Assembly (NCBI GenBank): GCA_018660265.1
Contig: JABJKS010000085.1
Coordinates: forward strand, 62,001-126,000
From: Rhodospirillaceae bacterium
GTDB lineage: Bacteria > Pseudomonadota > Alphaproteobacteria > GCA-2731375
Reading direction: 5' to 3'
DNA length: 64,000 nucleotides
Shown here: piece by piece, positions 1 through 8,565 of the stretch
Layout of the letters: each line of letters opens with the position of its first letter
Numbering within the stretch: the stretch's first letter is position 1
Program-made: the position numbers and the translations under genes
Notes under the pieces: model-generated
Told to the model about the DNA's origin: nothing
Seen by the model: the letters and a program-made list of their open reading frames with translations, nothing else
Database searches by the model: none

Positions 1-72
1 GCTCTAGGATTTGTCGATTGCAGATGGCTGTCGCCGGGTGATAGCGTTAGGAAACCAATTGGGAGATATGTT

Positions 73-1269
73 GTGAGTGAAACTTCAATTTCGCAGGACC
101 CCATAGACGACACAGCATCCAATAAGGGTCCGACGGCGGCCGAGCACGCAGCCGGGATGGCTGATTATCTGCGGGCGGGCGAACGCCTGGCCGATGAAAT
201 CAACAGCCGCGGCCCGGTACGCTTTGATGCCAACGGCAACCTGCATCCGGATATTTTGGCGGCTTATTGGAAAAACGGCTTCTATGTGTTCGAAGGCGTC
301 ATCGATCCGGGCGAAATTGCTGAACTGCGGGCTGATGCGGACAATATGCTGGCCCGCGCGCCGGTGAACCGGGAGGCGGATGTGGATGCCATGGGTCGAC
401 CCGCGTTGGGCCGGGATTTCGCAGTGGAGCCTTACACGTTTGTTCGACCCCTTTCGGACCCGTGGGGCGGCACGTCCAAACTGGGTGGGCGGCACCCTAG
501 TCAAATGACCCAGCCCCGCGCCGATGCGAATGCCCCCGAAGACGTCCCCTATCTGTTGCGTAGTATGTGCCAGACCATGCCATCGGGCCTGCGCCTGTAT
601 GGCCACCCGCATTTGCTGGCCATTGCCGCAGGGGTCAACGGGGATGATTTCGTGCCCTTCAACGATGCCATATTCGTCAAACAACCAGGCCTGGGCGGGT
701 CTGTTGCCTGGCATCAGGATGGGGTAACCCACTGGGACGCGGCGAACTGGGATGAAGGCATTCACGGTTTTAATTTTCAGGTTCAGCTCTATCAAACGAC
801 GCCGGCCAACTGCCTTTGGGTCATCCCCGCCACTCACAAGGCGGGACGCGCCGACATCAAGGGTATGGTCGCGGCCAACGACGGCAGCGAAAGATTGCCG
901 GGTGCCGTGCCTTTGATCTGCAAGGCTGGCGATGTCACCATGGTCAACCGGCAGATGGTCCATGGTTCCTTCGCCAATACGTCGCCAGACCTGCGCATCT
1001 CCATCACGTTTGGTTTTCACCGGCGCACATCAGTATTGGGTCAGACCGGGGCATTGAGTGTGGGAAAAGGCGATTACTATGATGCGCAACGGATATTTGA
1101 TCGATCCGCCGTCATCGCCGTCGCCATTGACGCCCGCCAGCAGACGCACCCGGACGAGGCGTCTTATCACTACCAACCTTTTGCGGGCCTGGAGGATGAC
1201 TTTCGTTTGAACGACGCCACCTTCGAGCGGGTTATCAAGGACTACAACGCAAAGGATCTGGCTATTTGA
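73..1269 (+). CDS. Phytanoyl-CoA dioxygenase (PhyH) family protein
   Basis: A 398-residue protein of the Fe(II)/2-oxoglutarate dioxygenase family that includes phytanoyl-CoA hydroxylase. The iron facial triad is visible as H214-x-D216 (in AWHQDGVTHW) and distal H297 (MVHGSF), with R308 (DLRIS) placed to bind 2-oxoglutarate. Such enzymes hydroxylate a carbon next to a CoA or carboxyl group; the substrate cannot be read here. The GTG start at 73 is preceded by GGGAG at 61-65, while the nearby ATG at 68 runs into TGA after two codons. It stands alone on the plus strand, followed by a dispersed repeat and then the AraC gene on the other strand. Family assignment is firm; the reaction is inference. 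Confidence 0.9.
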   Translation: MSETSISQDPIDDTASNKGPTAAEHAAGMADYLRAGERLADEINSRGPVRFDANGNLHPDILAAYWKNGFYVFEGVIDPGEIAELRADADNMLARAPVNREADVDAMGRPALGRDFAVEPYTFVRPLSDPWGGTSKLGGRHPSQMTQPRADANAPEDVPYLLRSMCQTMPSGLRLYGHPHLLAIAAGVNGDDFVPFNDAIFVKQPGLGGSVAWHQDGVTHWDAANWDEGIHGFNFQVQLYQTTPANCLWVIPATHKAGRADIKGMVAANDGSERLPGAVPLICKAGDVTMVNRQMVHGSFANTSPDLRISITFGFHRRTSVLGQTGALSVGKGDYYDAQRIFDRSAVIAVAIDARQQTHPDEASYHYQPFAGLEDDFRLNDATFERVIKDYNAKDLAI

Positions 1270-1275
1270 TATAGC

Positions 1276-1393
1276 TAATTAGAGCAATTTTCAATTAGCA
1301 TGGATCGCCGCCGTCGCTTAATCGCCGAGACTTAAGTAATTGGTTCAATTGCTCGATTCTTAAGAGTCCGAGCGCATTCAGAATTAATGCGCT
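1276..1393 (-). repeat. Dispersed intergenic repeat, copy A
   Basis: AT-rich stretch between two genes. Read on the minus strand it aligns with 51525-51619 on the plus strand. Both begin AGCGCATT, share GCAATTGAACCAATTAC, and contain a CTTAAG-centred palindrome. It overlaps the last codons of the AraC gene. The sequence CGATTCTTAAGAGTC (1354-1368) recurs at 61838-61852. It has no coding potential; a small mobile or REP-like element is the likely explanation. Confidence 0.65.
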
Positions 1394-2172
1394 CTGGCGG
1401 CGACCTTCGACGGCGACATCCCCATCACCTTGGCGAAGGCGGCGGAAAAGGCCGAAGCACTGCGATAGCCGTGCTGGGCTGCGACACGCGAAATAGGCTC
1501 CCCCCGCGACAACGCCTCCAATGCATTATGAAAACGGATGCGCTGGCGCCATAGATTGAAGCTCATACCCAGATCATGCTCAAACAACCGCGCCAGGGTA
1601 CGGGTGGATGCGCCTGCTACGGAAGACCAATCATCAAGGGTTCGGCGGTCAGAAGGATCAGCCAGCAGTTCCGCGCATAGCCGCTGCAATCTTGGGTCCT
1701 TTGGCAGTGGCACATTCAGGGATAATTCGTTGGCGCGGTCAATTTCCAGTTCGATCATTTGCGCGATCAGGCCGCCGCGACTGTCAGGTTCATAAACGAT
1801 GGGTTCTTCGTTCAAGGCCAGGATCAACTCCCGCAGCAGGCCGGATACGGCAACAACTGCCATGGTGCGCAGTTGCGGTGTACCAACGGGGGCATCGATA
1901 TACAAAGTGCGCATATCAACATCGCCATGCATATTGATAGAATGGTCGGTGCCGGCGGGAATATAGACGGCCCCATCGGGCGGTACGATCCACGCCTCCC
2001 CCTCCGTGCGTAAATGCATGATCCCGGAGATGCCGTATAAAAGCTGGTCCCTCTCGTGGCTATGGAGTGGAATGACAAAACCGTCGACGAAGCTTTTGGC
2101 CATCACCCCAATGGCCTGGGGCAGGTCCTGATAGTCGTCGGGGTCGGTACTGCGTTTGTGTTGCGCAATCAT
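1384..2172 (-). CDS. AraC family transcriptional regulator
   Basis: A 262-residue regulator. The N-terminal half is a cupin-like sensor domain (PLHSHERDQLLYGISG followed by VPPDGAVYIPAGTDHSI). The C-terminal roughly 100 residues form the AraC/XylS double helix-turn-helix (STRTLARLFEHDLGMSFNLW, then ISRVAAQHGYRSASAFSAAF). The start is placed at the ATG at 2172, because the 30 residues of the open frame upstream do not resemble the family. It is divergent from an MFS transporter and amidohydrolase, and the shared 121-bp gap holds an inverted repeat (2218-2247). The ordinary inference is control of that transporter operon and of itself; the ligand is unknown. Confidence 0.9.
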   Translation of the reverse strand: MIAQHKRSTDPDDYQDLPQAIGVMAKSFVDGFVIPLHSHERDQLLYGISGIMHLRTEGEAWIVPPDGAVYIPAGTDHSINMHGDVDMRTLYIDAPVGTPQLRTMAVVAVSGLLRELILALNEEPIVYEPDSRGGLIAQMIELEIDRANELSLNVPLPKDPRLQRLCAELLADPSDRRTLDDWSSVAGASTRTLARLFEHDLGMSFNLWRQRIRFHNALEALSRGEPISRVAAQHGYRSASAFSAAFAKVMGMSPSKVAARAH

Positions 2173-2217
2173 GATGTGATTATCTCTAAATAGAGCTATT
2201 GGCAGATATTCGACGAA

Positions 2218-2247
2218 ACTTGGCATGACATCGCAATTCAGCCAAGT
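2218..2247. promoter_or_regulatory. Inverted repeat between araC-type gene and MFS gene
   Basis: Perfect 7-bp arms ACTTGGC (2218-2224) and GCCAAGT (2241-2247), centres 23 bp apart, about two helical turns. It lies in the divergent promoter region between the AraC regulator and the transporter, so it is a candidate operator. No footprint evidence exists in the sequence itself. Confidence 0.4.
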
Positions 2248-2293
2248 ATAAAATACCGTCAATTATTATTCAGACGTAGGGGACAAGAGCGCC

Positions 2294-3553
2294 ATGAACA
2301 GGGACCAATTATATTTTCTGCTGTTGAATATCGGCCACTACATGGACCATCTATTCACCTTGATCTTCGCCACGGTCGCGGCCCTGGTGCTCTACCGGGA
2401 ATGGGGCATCGGCTATGCCGAGCTGCTGCTGTACGCCACGCCGGGCTTTTTCGCCTTTGGTCTGTTCTCCCTGCCCGCCGGCTGGCTGGCCGATCGGTGG
2501 AGCCGGGACGGCATGATGACGGTGTTTTTCATCGGTATTGGTGCCGTCGCCATTCTGACCTCCTTCTCAACCACGCCCCTGCAAATTGGCACGGGCCTGT
2601 TTGTGATCGGCATGTTTGCCGCCATCTACCATCCCGTTGGTCTGGCCATCGTCACCATGAAGTGGAAAAACACAGGCATGCGGATTGCCATGAATGGCGT
2701 CTGGGGTAATCTTGGTGTCGCCTCTGCCGCGTTAATCGCCGGTTATCTGATCGACCACGGTGGCTGGCGCATGGCGTTTGTTTTGCCAGGCATCTTCTCA
2801 ATTATCATGGGGCTGGCCTATATGGCCCTGCGGTGGGAGGGTATAAAGGAAGATCAAAGGGCACCGGCACCCAGCGGAGCCGTCGTAGCCGATACCTCCG
2901 CCGCTAACCGGGCCTTGCTTATCCGCGTCTCGGCGATTGTTTTTCTGACGACCGCCGTCACCTCCGTCATATTTCAATCAACCACCTTTGCCCTGCCGAA
3001 AATTTTTGATGAACGATTGACCGGCTTGGCGGCACAACTCTCGGGCTGGATTGAAAGCGTGGCACAACCAGGTCAAAGCGATGTTGCAACCATGGTCGGC
3101 ATCATGGCCTTCACGGTCTTCGCCGTCGCCTCCATGGCGCAGCTAGTGGTCGGCAAGATGCTTGACCGGCACGGCCCACGAAAAGTGTTCATGACGGTCG
3201 CCACCATACAGATCATCTTTTTCTTTGTGATGCCCGGCCTGACGAACGGTTTGGCCTTTGCCGTCGCTCTGGGCTTCATGCTGGGTGCCTTTGGCCAGAT
3301 CCCCATCAACGATTTTATGATCGGAAAAATGGCTTCGGGTGCCCATCGGGCCCGTATCTACGGCGTTCGCTATGTCGTTAGCTTCACAGCCCTGGCGACG
3401 AGTTTACCTTTGATCGCTTTCGTCTATGATACCTGGGGGTTCGATACATTGTTCTATATTCTCTCGGCCACGGCCCTGGTGGTCCTAACCGCCGCGATGT
3501 GTCTACCGAAAACCCTGCCCACGCCCGCTGCCGCACCGGCAGCAGCGGCGTAA
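2294..3553 (+). CDS. MFS transporter
   Basis: A 419-residue protein with about twelve hydrophobic segments and the layout of the major facilitator superfamily: a conserved first helix (NIGHYMDHLFTLIFATVAAL), a loop after helix 2 with GWLADRWSRD (motif-A like), and a central hydrophilic loop around residues 190-205. It acts in the inner membrane. The ATG at 2294 has AGGGGA upstream at 2278-2283. The next gene, an N-acyl-D-amino-acid deacylase-like enzyme, follows directly, so the transporter probably imports its substrate (inference from the operon). The divergent AraC gene is the likely regulator. The transported solute cannot be read from the sequence. Confidence 0.9.
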   Translation: MNRDQLYFLLLNIGHYMDHLFTLIFATVAALVLYREWGIGYAELLLYATPGFFAFGLFSLPAGWLADRWSRDGMMTVFFIGIGAVAILTSFSTTPLQIGTGLFVIGMFAAIYHPVGLAIVTMKWKNTGMRIAMNGVWGNLGVASAALIAGYLIDHGGWRMAFVLPGIFSIIMGLAYMALRWEGIKEDQRAPAPSGAVVADTSAANRALLIRVSAIVFLTTAVTSVIFQSTTFALPKIFDERLTGLAAQLSGWIESVAQPGQSDVATMVGIMAFTVFAVASMAQLVVGKMLDRHGPRKVFMTVATIQIIFFFVMPGLTNGLAFAVALGFMLGAFGQIPINDFMIGKMASGAHRARIYGVRYVVSFTALATSLPLIAFVYDTWGFDTLFYILSATALVVLTAAMCLPKTLPTPAAAPAAAA

Positions 3554-3580
3554 ATGCCAACAAAAAAGGTTCAGGAAAAC

Positions 3581-5299
3581 ATGTCCTCTGCCCCCCATGC
3601 ACCAGACTTGGTTATTCGCAACGGCACGATTATCGATGGTTCGGGGGATGAGGCCTATAGTGCCGACCTTGCCATCGGGGGCGGAAAAATTACCGCTATT
3701 GGCCAGAACCTGCCAAAAGGTGGTGAAGAAATCGATGCCACTGGCCGGATCGTCACGCCGGGCTTTGTCGATGTGCATACCCATTACGACGCCCAGGTTA
3801 CCTGGTCGAACCGTATCAATCCATCATCCTGGAACGGTGTCTCCACCGTCATGATCGGCAATTGCGGCGTCGGCTTTGCCCCGTGCAAACCGGACCAGCG
3901 GGACAAGTTGGTGGAGTTGATGGAGGGGGTGGAGGATATTCCCGAACCTGTGTTGAGCGAGGGTCTGCCCTGGAACTGGGAGACATTTGGCGATTATATG
4001 GATGCCCTGGACGGCAAACCGTTCGATCTGGATGTGGTCGCCCAGGTACCCCATGCCGCCCTGCGGGTTTATGTCATGGGTGATCGGGGCGTCGCGCGGG
4101 AAGCGGCCACTGCCGAAGACCGGGCGGAGATGGCCCGCCTGGCGGCTGAGGGGATTGCGGCGGGTGCCCTTGGTTTCTCGACCTCGCGCACCATCAACCA
4201 TCGCACCGTTGCCGGTGCCTACACCCCCACCTTAGGTGCAGCGGAACAGGAATTGCTCGAAATTTCCAAGGCCGTCGGCGACACCGGCATGGGATGGCTG
4301 CAGGTAATCACGGACTTCGATGACCCGGTGGCGGAAATGGCGATATTGCGGCGAATGGCGAAAACCTCCCGCCGGCCTATGACCATCACCGTGCTGCAGC
4401 GTGATAAACGGCCAGAGCTTTGGCGCGACACCATGGCCGATATCGCGGAGGCCAATGCTGCCGGCGCACAGATTTTCGGCCAGGTTCTCACCCGTCCCAC
4501 CGGCGTTATGCTGGGCTTTGAGATATCCCTTAACCCCTTTATGGCCTGCCCTGCCTGGCGCGAAATTGCCGACCTGCCCCATACTGAAAAGATCGCCCAT
4601 CTGCAGCAACCGGAATTCCGTGCACGCATTTTGGCGGAGCGTCAGGAAGATCATTTGATGCGTACCAGGGTCACCCAATGGGACCGCATCTTTCCCCTTG
4701 GTGACCCGCCAGACTATGAACCGGCCGCCGACAAATCCGTTGCCGCCCGCGCGGCCCGTGAAGGCCGCAGCGCGGAGGAAGTCGGATACGATCTGTTGTT
4801 GGAGAATGATGGCAAGACGATCCTGTATCGCCCCCTGTCCAACTATGCCTACGGCGATCTGGAAACCGTGTCCGACATGATGCAACATCCCAATTCCCTG
4901 ATCGGACTGGGGGATGGTGGGGCCCATGTGGGGGTGCTGACCGATGCCTCGGCCTTTACCTATATGCTGACCCATTGGACACGAGACCGGGTGCGGGGGG
5001 AAAAGCTGTCGCTGCCGTGGGCCATCAAACGGTTAAGCCACGACAACGCTGCGGCCATCGGCCTGAACGATCGGGGCCTGTTGGCAGTTGGCAAAAAAGC
5101 GGACATCAATGTCATTGATTACGACAACTTGAAAATCCGTCCACCCGAAGTGCTGTATGACTTGCCCAGCGGCGGCAAGCGCATGGTACAGCGCACAGTG
5201 GGTTATGATGCCAACATCGTCACAGGGCAGATCGTCTATCGCCACGGCGAGCCGACGGACGCCCTGCCCGGACGTCTCGTCAGAGGCGCCCGGACATAA
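3581..5299 (+). CDS. D-aminoacylase / N-acyl-D-amino-acid deacylase family amidohydrolase
   Basis: A 572-residue metal-dependent amidohydrolase. The N-terminal beta-domain begins LVIRNGTIIDGSGDEAYSAD. The metal motif is GFVDVHTHYDAQ, and GALGFSTSR and GDGGAHVGVLTD follow at the places expected for D-aminoacylases and dihydropyrimidinase relatives. The family hydrolyses N-acyl-D-amino acids or related cyclic amides. The start is set at ATG 3581, behind AGGA at 3573-3576, instead of an in-frame ATG at 3554 that overlaps the end of the transporter gene. It sits in an operon with the MFS gene. The exact amide substrate is not determinable. Confidence 0.87.
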   Translation: MSSAPHAPDLVIRNGTIIDGSGDEAYSADLAIGGGKITAIGQNLPKGGEEIDATGRIVTPGFVDVHTHYDAQVTWSNRINPSSWNGVSTVMIGNCGVGFAPCKPDQRDKLVELMEGVEDIPEPVLSEGLPWNWETFGDYMDALDGKPFDLDVVAQVPHAALRVYVMGDRGVAREAATAEDRAEMARLAAEGIAAGALGFSTSRTINHRTVAGAYTPTLGAAEQELLEISKAVGDTGMGWLQVITDFDDPVAEMAILRRMAKTSRRPMTITVLQRDKRPELWRDTMADIAEANAAGAQIFGQVLTRPTGVMLGFEISLNPFMACPAWREIADLPHTEKIAHLQQPEFRARILAERQEDHLMRTRVTQWDRIFPLGDPPDYEPAADKSVAARAAREGRSAEEVGYDLLLENDGKTILYRPLSNYAYGDLETVSDMMQHPNSLIGLGDGGAHVGVLTDASAFTYMLTHWTRDRVRGEKLSLPWAIKRLSHDNAAAIGLNDRGLLAVGKKADINVIDYDNLKIRPPEVLYDLPSGGKRMVQRTVGYDANIVTGQIVYRHGEPTDALPGRLVRGART

Positions 5300-5323
5300 C
5301 GTCTATATTCTGAAAGCGTTTTT

Positions 5324-6535
5324 CTAGTACAGATCCCGAATGGTACGTCGGGCCAGTTGTGACATGTGCACTTCATCCGGGCCATCAGCGACCTGGCAGA
5401 ACCGCGCCATCATATAAATATGAGCTAACGGCGTGTCCTGGGTAAAGCCTGCCCCGCCATGGGCCTGAATGGCCCGGTTGGCAACATCCAAGGTCATTTG
5501 CGGCGCGATGATCTTGACCATGGAGATATAGTCCCGCGCTTCCTTGGGGCCATATTTATCCATCTTGTCGGCAGCGGTGAGAACCAGCATGCGACATTGT
5601 TCGATCTCACATCTTGATCGCGCGATGTCATGCTGGATCGAGGTTTTTTGCGACAGCTTTTCACCGAAAGCTTCGCGCTCCTCAACCCGGCGGCACATCA
5701 GTTCCAGACAACGGGAGGCCATGCCGACGAACATCATGGCATATTGGAAGCGTCCAGGCCCGAGGCGGCCCTGCGCAATCTCAAATCCACGCCCCTCACC
5801 TAGGAGCAGATTTTCCGCCGGTACCCGAACATTATCGTAGAGCACCTGGGCGTGGCCACCTGGGGAATGCACCCCGCCAAAGACGCTGACCGGCCGTTCC
5901 AGAATAACGCCAGGCGTATCCTTGGGCACCAGGATCATGGAGAATTGTCTGTGTCGCACGGCCTCCGGATCCGTCTTGCCCATGACCACGAAAACTTTAC
6001 ACAGCGGGTTATAGGCGTTCGAGGTAAACCACTTGCGCCCGTTGATGACATATTCATCGCCGTCACGCAGAATTGTGGTTTCCAGGTTGCCCGCATCAGA
6101 CGATGCCACTGCCGGTTCCGTCATCGAAAAGGCAGAGCGGATTTCGCCGGCCAGCAAGGGCCGCAGCCATTTATCCTGTTGCTCCGGCGTGCCGAAGCGG
6201 GCCAGAACTTCCATATTGCCGCGATCAGGGGCGGAGCAGTTAAATATTTCCTGAGCCCAGGGCACCCGCGCCATACGTTCCATGATCGGGGCAAATTCAA
6301 GGTTGGTGAGGCCAGGGCTGAATTCGTCATATTCCTTGTTCAGGAACCAGTTCCAAATCCCGGCTGCCTTGGCCTTTTCCTTCAGCCCCGCATGCCATGG
6401 CGGGTACTTCCACAGGTTTTCAGGATTGTCCACCCAGTCCCAGTATTCCAGTTCGCGGGGGTAGATATGCTCTTTCATGAACATCTCTACCTGGGCAATC
6501 ATCTCGCCAACCTGATCGCTGTATTCCAAATCCAT
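5324..6535 (-). CDS. Acyl-CoA dehydrogenase (ACAD10/11-like)
   Basis: A 403-residue flavoprotein with the full acyl-CoA dehydrogenase layout: N-terminal helical domain, middle beta-domain (SMTEPAVASSDAGN, ITEP-like FAD/substrate motif) and C-terminal helical domain ending in QAHGGAGFTQDTPLAHIY. The segment ADGPDEVHMSQLARR near the C-terminus resembles ACAD10/11-type enzymes, whose base near this site is Asp; the usual EGT motif is absent. It would oxidise an acyl-CoA at C2-C3 and pass electrons to ETF. It is convergent with the amidohydrolase, leaving 24 bp between the stops. Family firm, subgroup inferred. Confidence 0.92.
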   Translation of the reverse strand: MDLEYSDQVGEMIAQVEMFMKEHIYPRELEYWDWVDNPENLWKYPPWHAGLKEKAKAAGIWNWFLNKEYDEFSPGLTNLEFAPIMERMARVPWAQEIFNCSAPDRGNMEVLARFGTPEQQDKWLRPLLAGEIRSAFSMTEPAVASSDAGNLETTILRDGDEYVINGRKWFTSNAYNPLCKVFVVMGKTDPEAVRHRQFSMILVPKDTPGVILERPVSVFGGVHSPGGHAQVLYDNVRVPAENLLLGEGRGFEIAQGRLGPGRFQYAMMFVGMASRCLELMCRRVEEREAFGEKLSQKTSIQHDIARSRCEIEQCRMLVLTAADKMDKYGPKEARDYISMVKIIAPQMTLDVANRAIQAHGGAGFTQDTPLAHIYMMARFCQVADGPDEVHMSQLARRTIRDLY

Positions 6536-7044
6536 GACCTAATCTCCCACTCGATTAATATTTCCTGATGCCATGGTCGGAAAGATCACGGGGTTAAGTC
6601 AACACTTCATTGGTGGAATGAGGAACACGGATTTTTGGCAATTCCGCCCGCATGCTATGTGGAAACCGGTCGCACGAACAACGCCACAGTGATAGCAAAG
6701 AAATCGGCGAAGCTAAAGTTGAACGCGACATTGGCGTATTTCCAGATACGACTACCCATATACCGCCGCTGTGGCAGGCGATGGCCAGGCCATTTAGTGG
6801 AACATATTTCGACACCTAATCGTCACCTGCTAGAGAACGTTCCACCGCAAATTCGCCACTGCCAAGCCGGCGGCAGGGCGGGCCAAATCCAAAAACGAAC
6901 TATAGGAGCACCCGAAATTGCAAGTTAATTGCAAGATAATTGTAAGATGATTGCAAGCAAGCCTATCTCGACCGTGACATACTAATGGATATTCTAATGT
7001 CACTAAGCCCCTAGAAGGGCTGAGCTTGGAAAGAGATCAGTAAA
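6536..7044. other. Intergenic region, no gene seen except a repeat array
   Basis: About 510 bp between the acyl-CoA dehydrogenase (leftward) and the secreted VPxxA protein (rightward). Open frames of 73 to 97 codons occur on both strands, but none has a good SD site or a recognisable protein. The right part holds four tandem 11-bp repeats (6916-6959), followed by an AT-rich stretch likely to contain the promoter of the 7045 gene. Confidence 0.6.
6916..6959 (+). repeat. Four tandem 11-bp direct repeats
   Basis: Back-to-back units AATTGCAAGTT, AATTGCAAGAT, AATTGTAAGAT and GATTGCAAGCA. The 11-bp period equals about one helical turn, so the units present the same DNA face. They lie 86 bp upstream of the start of the secreted anchor protein and look like a binding array for a regulator. 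Confidence 0.75.
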
Positions 7045-7758
7045 ATGCAATCAAGAAACATTATACAAGCATTCTTCTTGGCCAGCGTTAGCGCTGTTTT
7101 ACTAATAAGCGCCAGCGCAAATGCAGCCATCGTTTACAGCAACGATTTTGAGACAAATAGTGATGGCTTTAACGTCTCTGATAGAAATACCTTCTCCTCC
7201 TCGACATTTCTGGGCAGGCAAGGCGGCTCCTATACAGCTGTACTTACACTAAACGGACTAACAGCCGGTGCCGAATATGATCTGGCCTTCGATCTCTTTA
7301 TTGGCGGCACTTGGGATGGCAGTCTCAGTTTCGGCCCGGATTATTTCATTTTGAACTCCAGCTCCTCAGGAGACTTGGTGAATGCCACTTTCCGCAACGG
7401 ATTTCCGATAGGCGCGGACGATTCAGGGCAGACTTATTCGGACGCAACGCCACTTGGTGGAGCCACATTATTTGGATCACGCGAAGGGGCGGATGTGATA
7501 GCGGGCGAACCGACTTACTTTTTCGGCCACGGCGCGGGCAATCCAATGCTGTCGTTCATCGCGGGTGGCACCACCGAGTTCCTTACCTTTCGTTCGGTAG
7601 ATTATCAAGGGATCGGCGACGAATTTTTTGCGCTCGATAACGTTGTAGTGAGCACTGATACCGTCACCCCCACTGTCCCCGTCCCTGCCGCCCTGCCCCT
7701 CCTGACAACAGCCCTTATCGGTCTGGGATTCGCGGGTTATCGGCGACGCAAGACCTAA
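7045..7758 (+). CDS. Secreted protein with VPxxA/PEP-CTERM-type C-terminal sorting signal
   Basis: A 237-residue exported protein. Residues 1-27 form a Sec signal peptide ending ASANA. The body is rich in Gly, Ser, Thr and Phe and probably forms a beta-sandwich (YSNDFETNSDGFNVSD). The C-terminus has VPVPAALPLL, a hydrophobic helix and the basic tail YRRRKT. That tripartite end is the alphaproteobacterial VPxxA variant of PEP-CTERM signals processed by exosortases, which implies anchoring or release at the outer envelope, often with exopolysaccharide. No exosortase gene lies in this window. The function of the body is unknown. Confidence 0.82.
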   Translation: MQSRNIIQAFFLASVSAVLLISASANAAIVYSNDFETNSDGFNVSDRNTFSSSTFLGRQGGSYTAVLTLNGLTAGAEYDLAFDLFIGGTWDGSLSFGPDYFILNSSSSGDLVNATFRNGFPIGADDSGQTYSDATPLGGATLFGSREGADVIAGEPTYFFGHGAGNPMLSFIAGGTTEFLTFRSVDYQGIGDEFFALDNVVVSTDTVTPTVPVPAALPLLTTALIGLGFAGYRRRKT

Positions 7759-7796
7759 ACTTCAAGCGGCCCGCCCCACTATTCCGAAGGGCGTGC

Positions 7797-8531
7797 TTAA
7801 TCCAGGCAGGCGGTGCGCAATGCGTCGCGCGCCGCATCATCCAGCCCGACAACGTCCCGCAAATAGGCCTCGATCGTGCCGCAGCGATCCTCAATCGATG
7901 CAAAGGCCGCGTGCAGATATTCCTCTCGGGCCGAGAAAATATTGGCAACGGTTTCGGCATCCATGCCCGGTCGTTCCCGGCCGCCACGATCCCAATATTG
8001 GTTGGTCAGCAAATAATCCTCGAACACCGTGTCACGCGGCACGCCGAGGGCTGTCAGCACCATGGCCGCCGCCGTGCCCGCACGATCCTTGCCGGCGGTG
8101 CAATGGACGATCATGCGATTGCCTGCACTGAGGCGCTGGATCAAAGTGGCGTAGGCCTTGGCATAGAGAAAGGGATAGTTCTGATAATTCTCCATCAGAT
8201 AAGTCCGCGCCATTTCCGCCGTGACATCCGATGGCTCAAACGAATCCAGAAACGAAACGCTGGGCCTCTCATCCAGCCCCAGAGCCAGCACCTCCACCTG
8301 ATCATGGCCTAGAAAGCGGGAGGGTTCCTCCGCCCTTTCATCGCCATAGCGCAGGTCCACGGCGGCATTGATGCCCAGGGCGCAAACCTTATCCATGTCC
8401 GCATCAGTCAACGAGGCAAGGGTGTCGGAGCGGAAAAAAGTCCCCCATTTAACGCTTTCACCCGTGGAAGTTTGATAACCGCCCAGATCGCGGAAATTGG
8501 AAAGTCCTGTCAGTTCAATTCGTCTTTGCAT
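7797..8531 (-). CDS. Tyrosine-protein phosphatase (Y_phosphatase3 / MptpB-like)
   Basis: A 244-residue phosphatase. The P-loop HCTAGKDRAG gives catalytic C144 and R150, and the extra Lys/Asp in the loop is typical of the MptpB-like group that can act on phospho-Tyr, phospho-Ser/Thr and phosphoinositides. The N-terminal SNFRDLGGY motif also belongs to this family. ATG at 8531 is chosen because GGAG lies about 11 bases upstream; a TTG eight codons earlier is the alternative. It follows a reductase gene on the same strand and may be co-transcribed with it. Substrate unknown. Confidence 0.87.
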   Translation of the reverse strand: MQRRIELTGLSNFRDLGGYQTSTGESVKWGTFFRSDTLASLTDADMDKVCALGINAAVDLRYGDERAEEPSRFLGHDQVEVLALGLDERPSVSFLDSFEPSDVTAEMARTYLMENYQNYPFLYAKAYATLIQRLSAGNRMIVHCTAGKDRAGTAAAMVLTALGVPRDTVFEDYLLTNQYWDRGGRERPGMDAETVANIFSAREEYLHAAFASIEDRCGTIEAYLRDVVGLDDAARDALRTACLD

Positions 8532-8565
8532 TAGAAACGCGTTCTCCAGTCTCAAAATTTTCTAT

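Noticed and set aside
85-1020. A 311-codon minus-strand open frame over the PhyH gene
   Set aside because: It lies antisense to a gene with complete catalytic motifs, has no SD, and its composition is that of a GC-rich shadow frame.
6594-6928. Small protein genes in the 6.5-7.0 kb gap
   Set aside because: The 73- and 97-codon frames overlap on opposite strands, have no SD and no recognisable domain.
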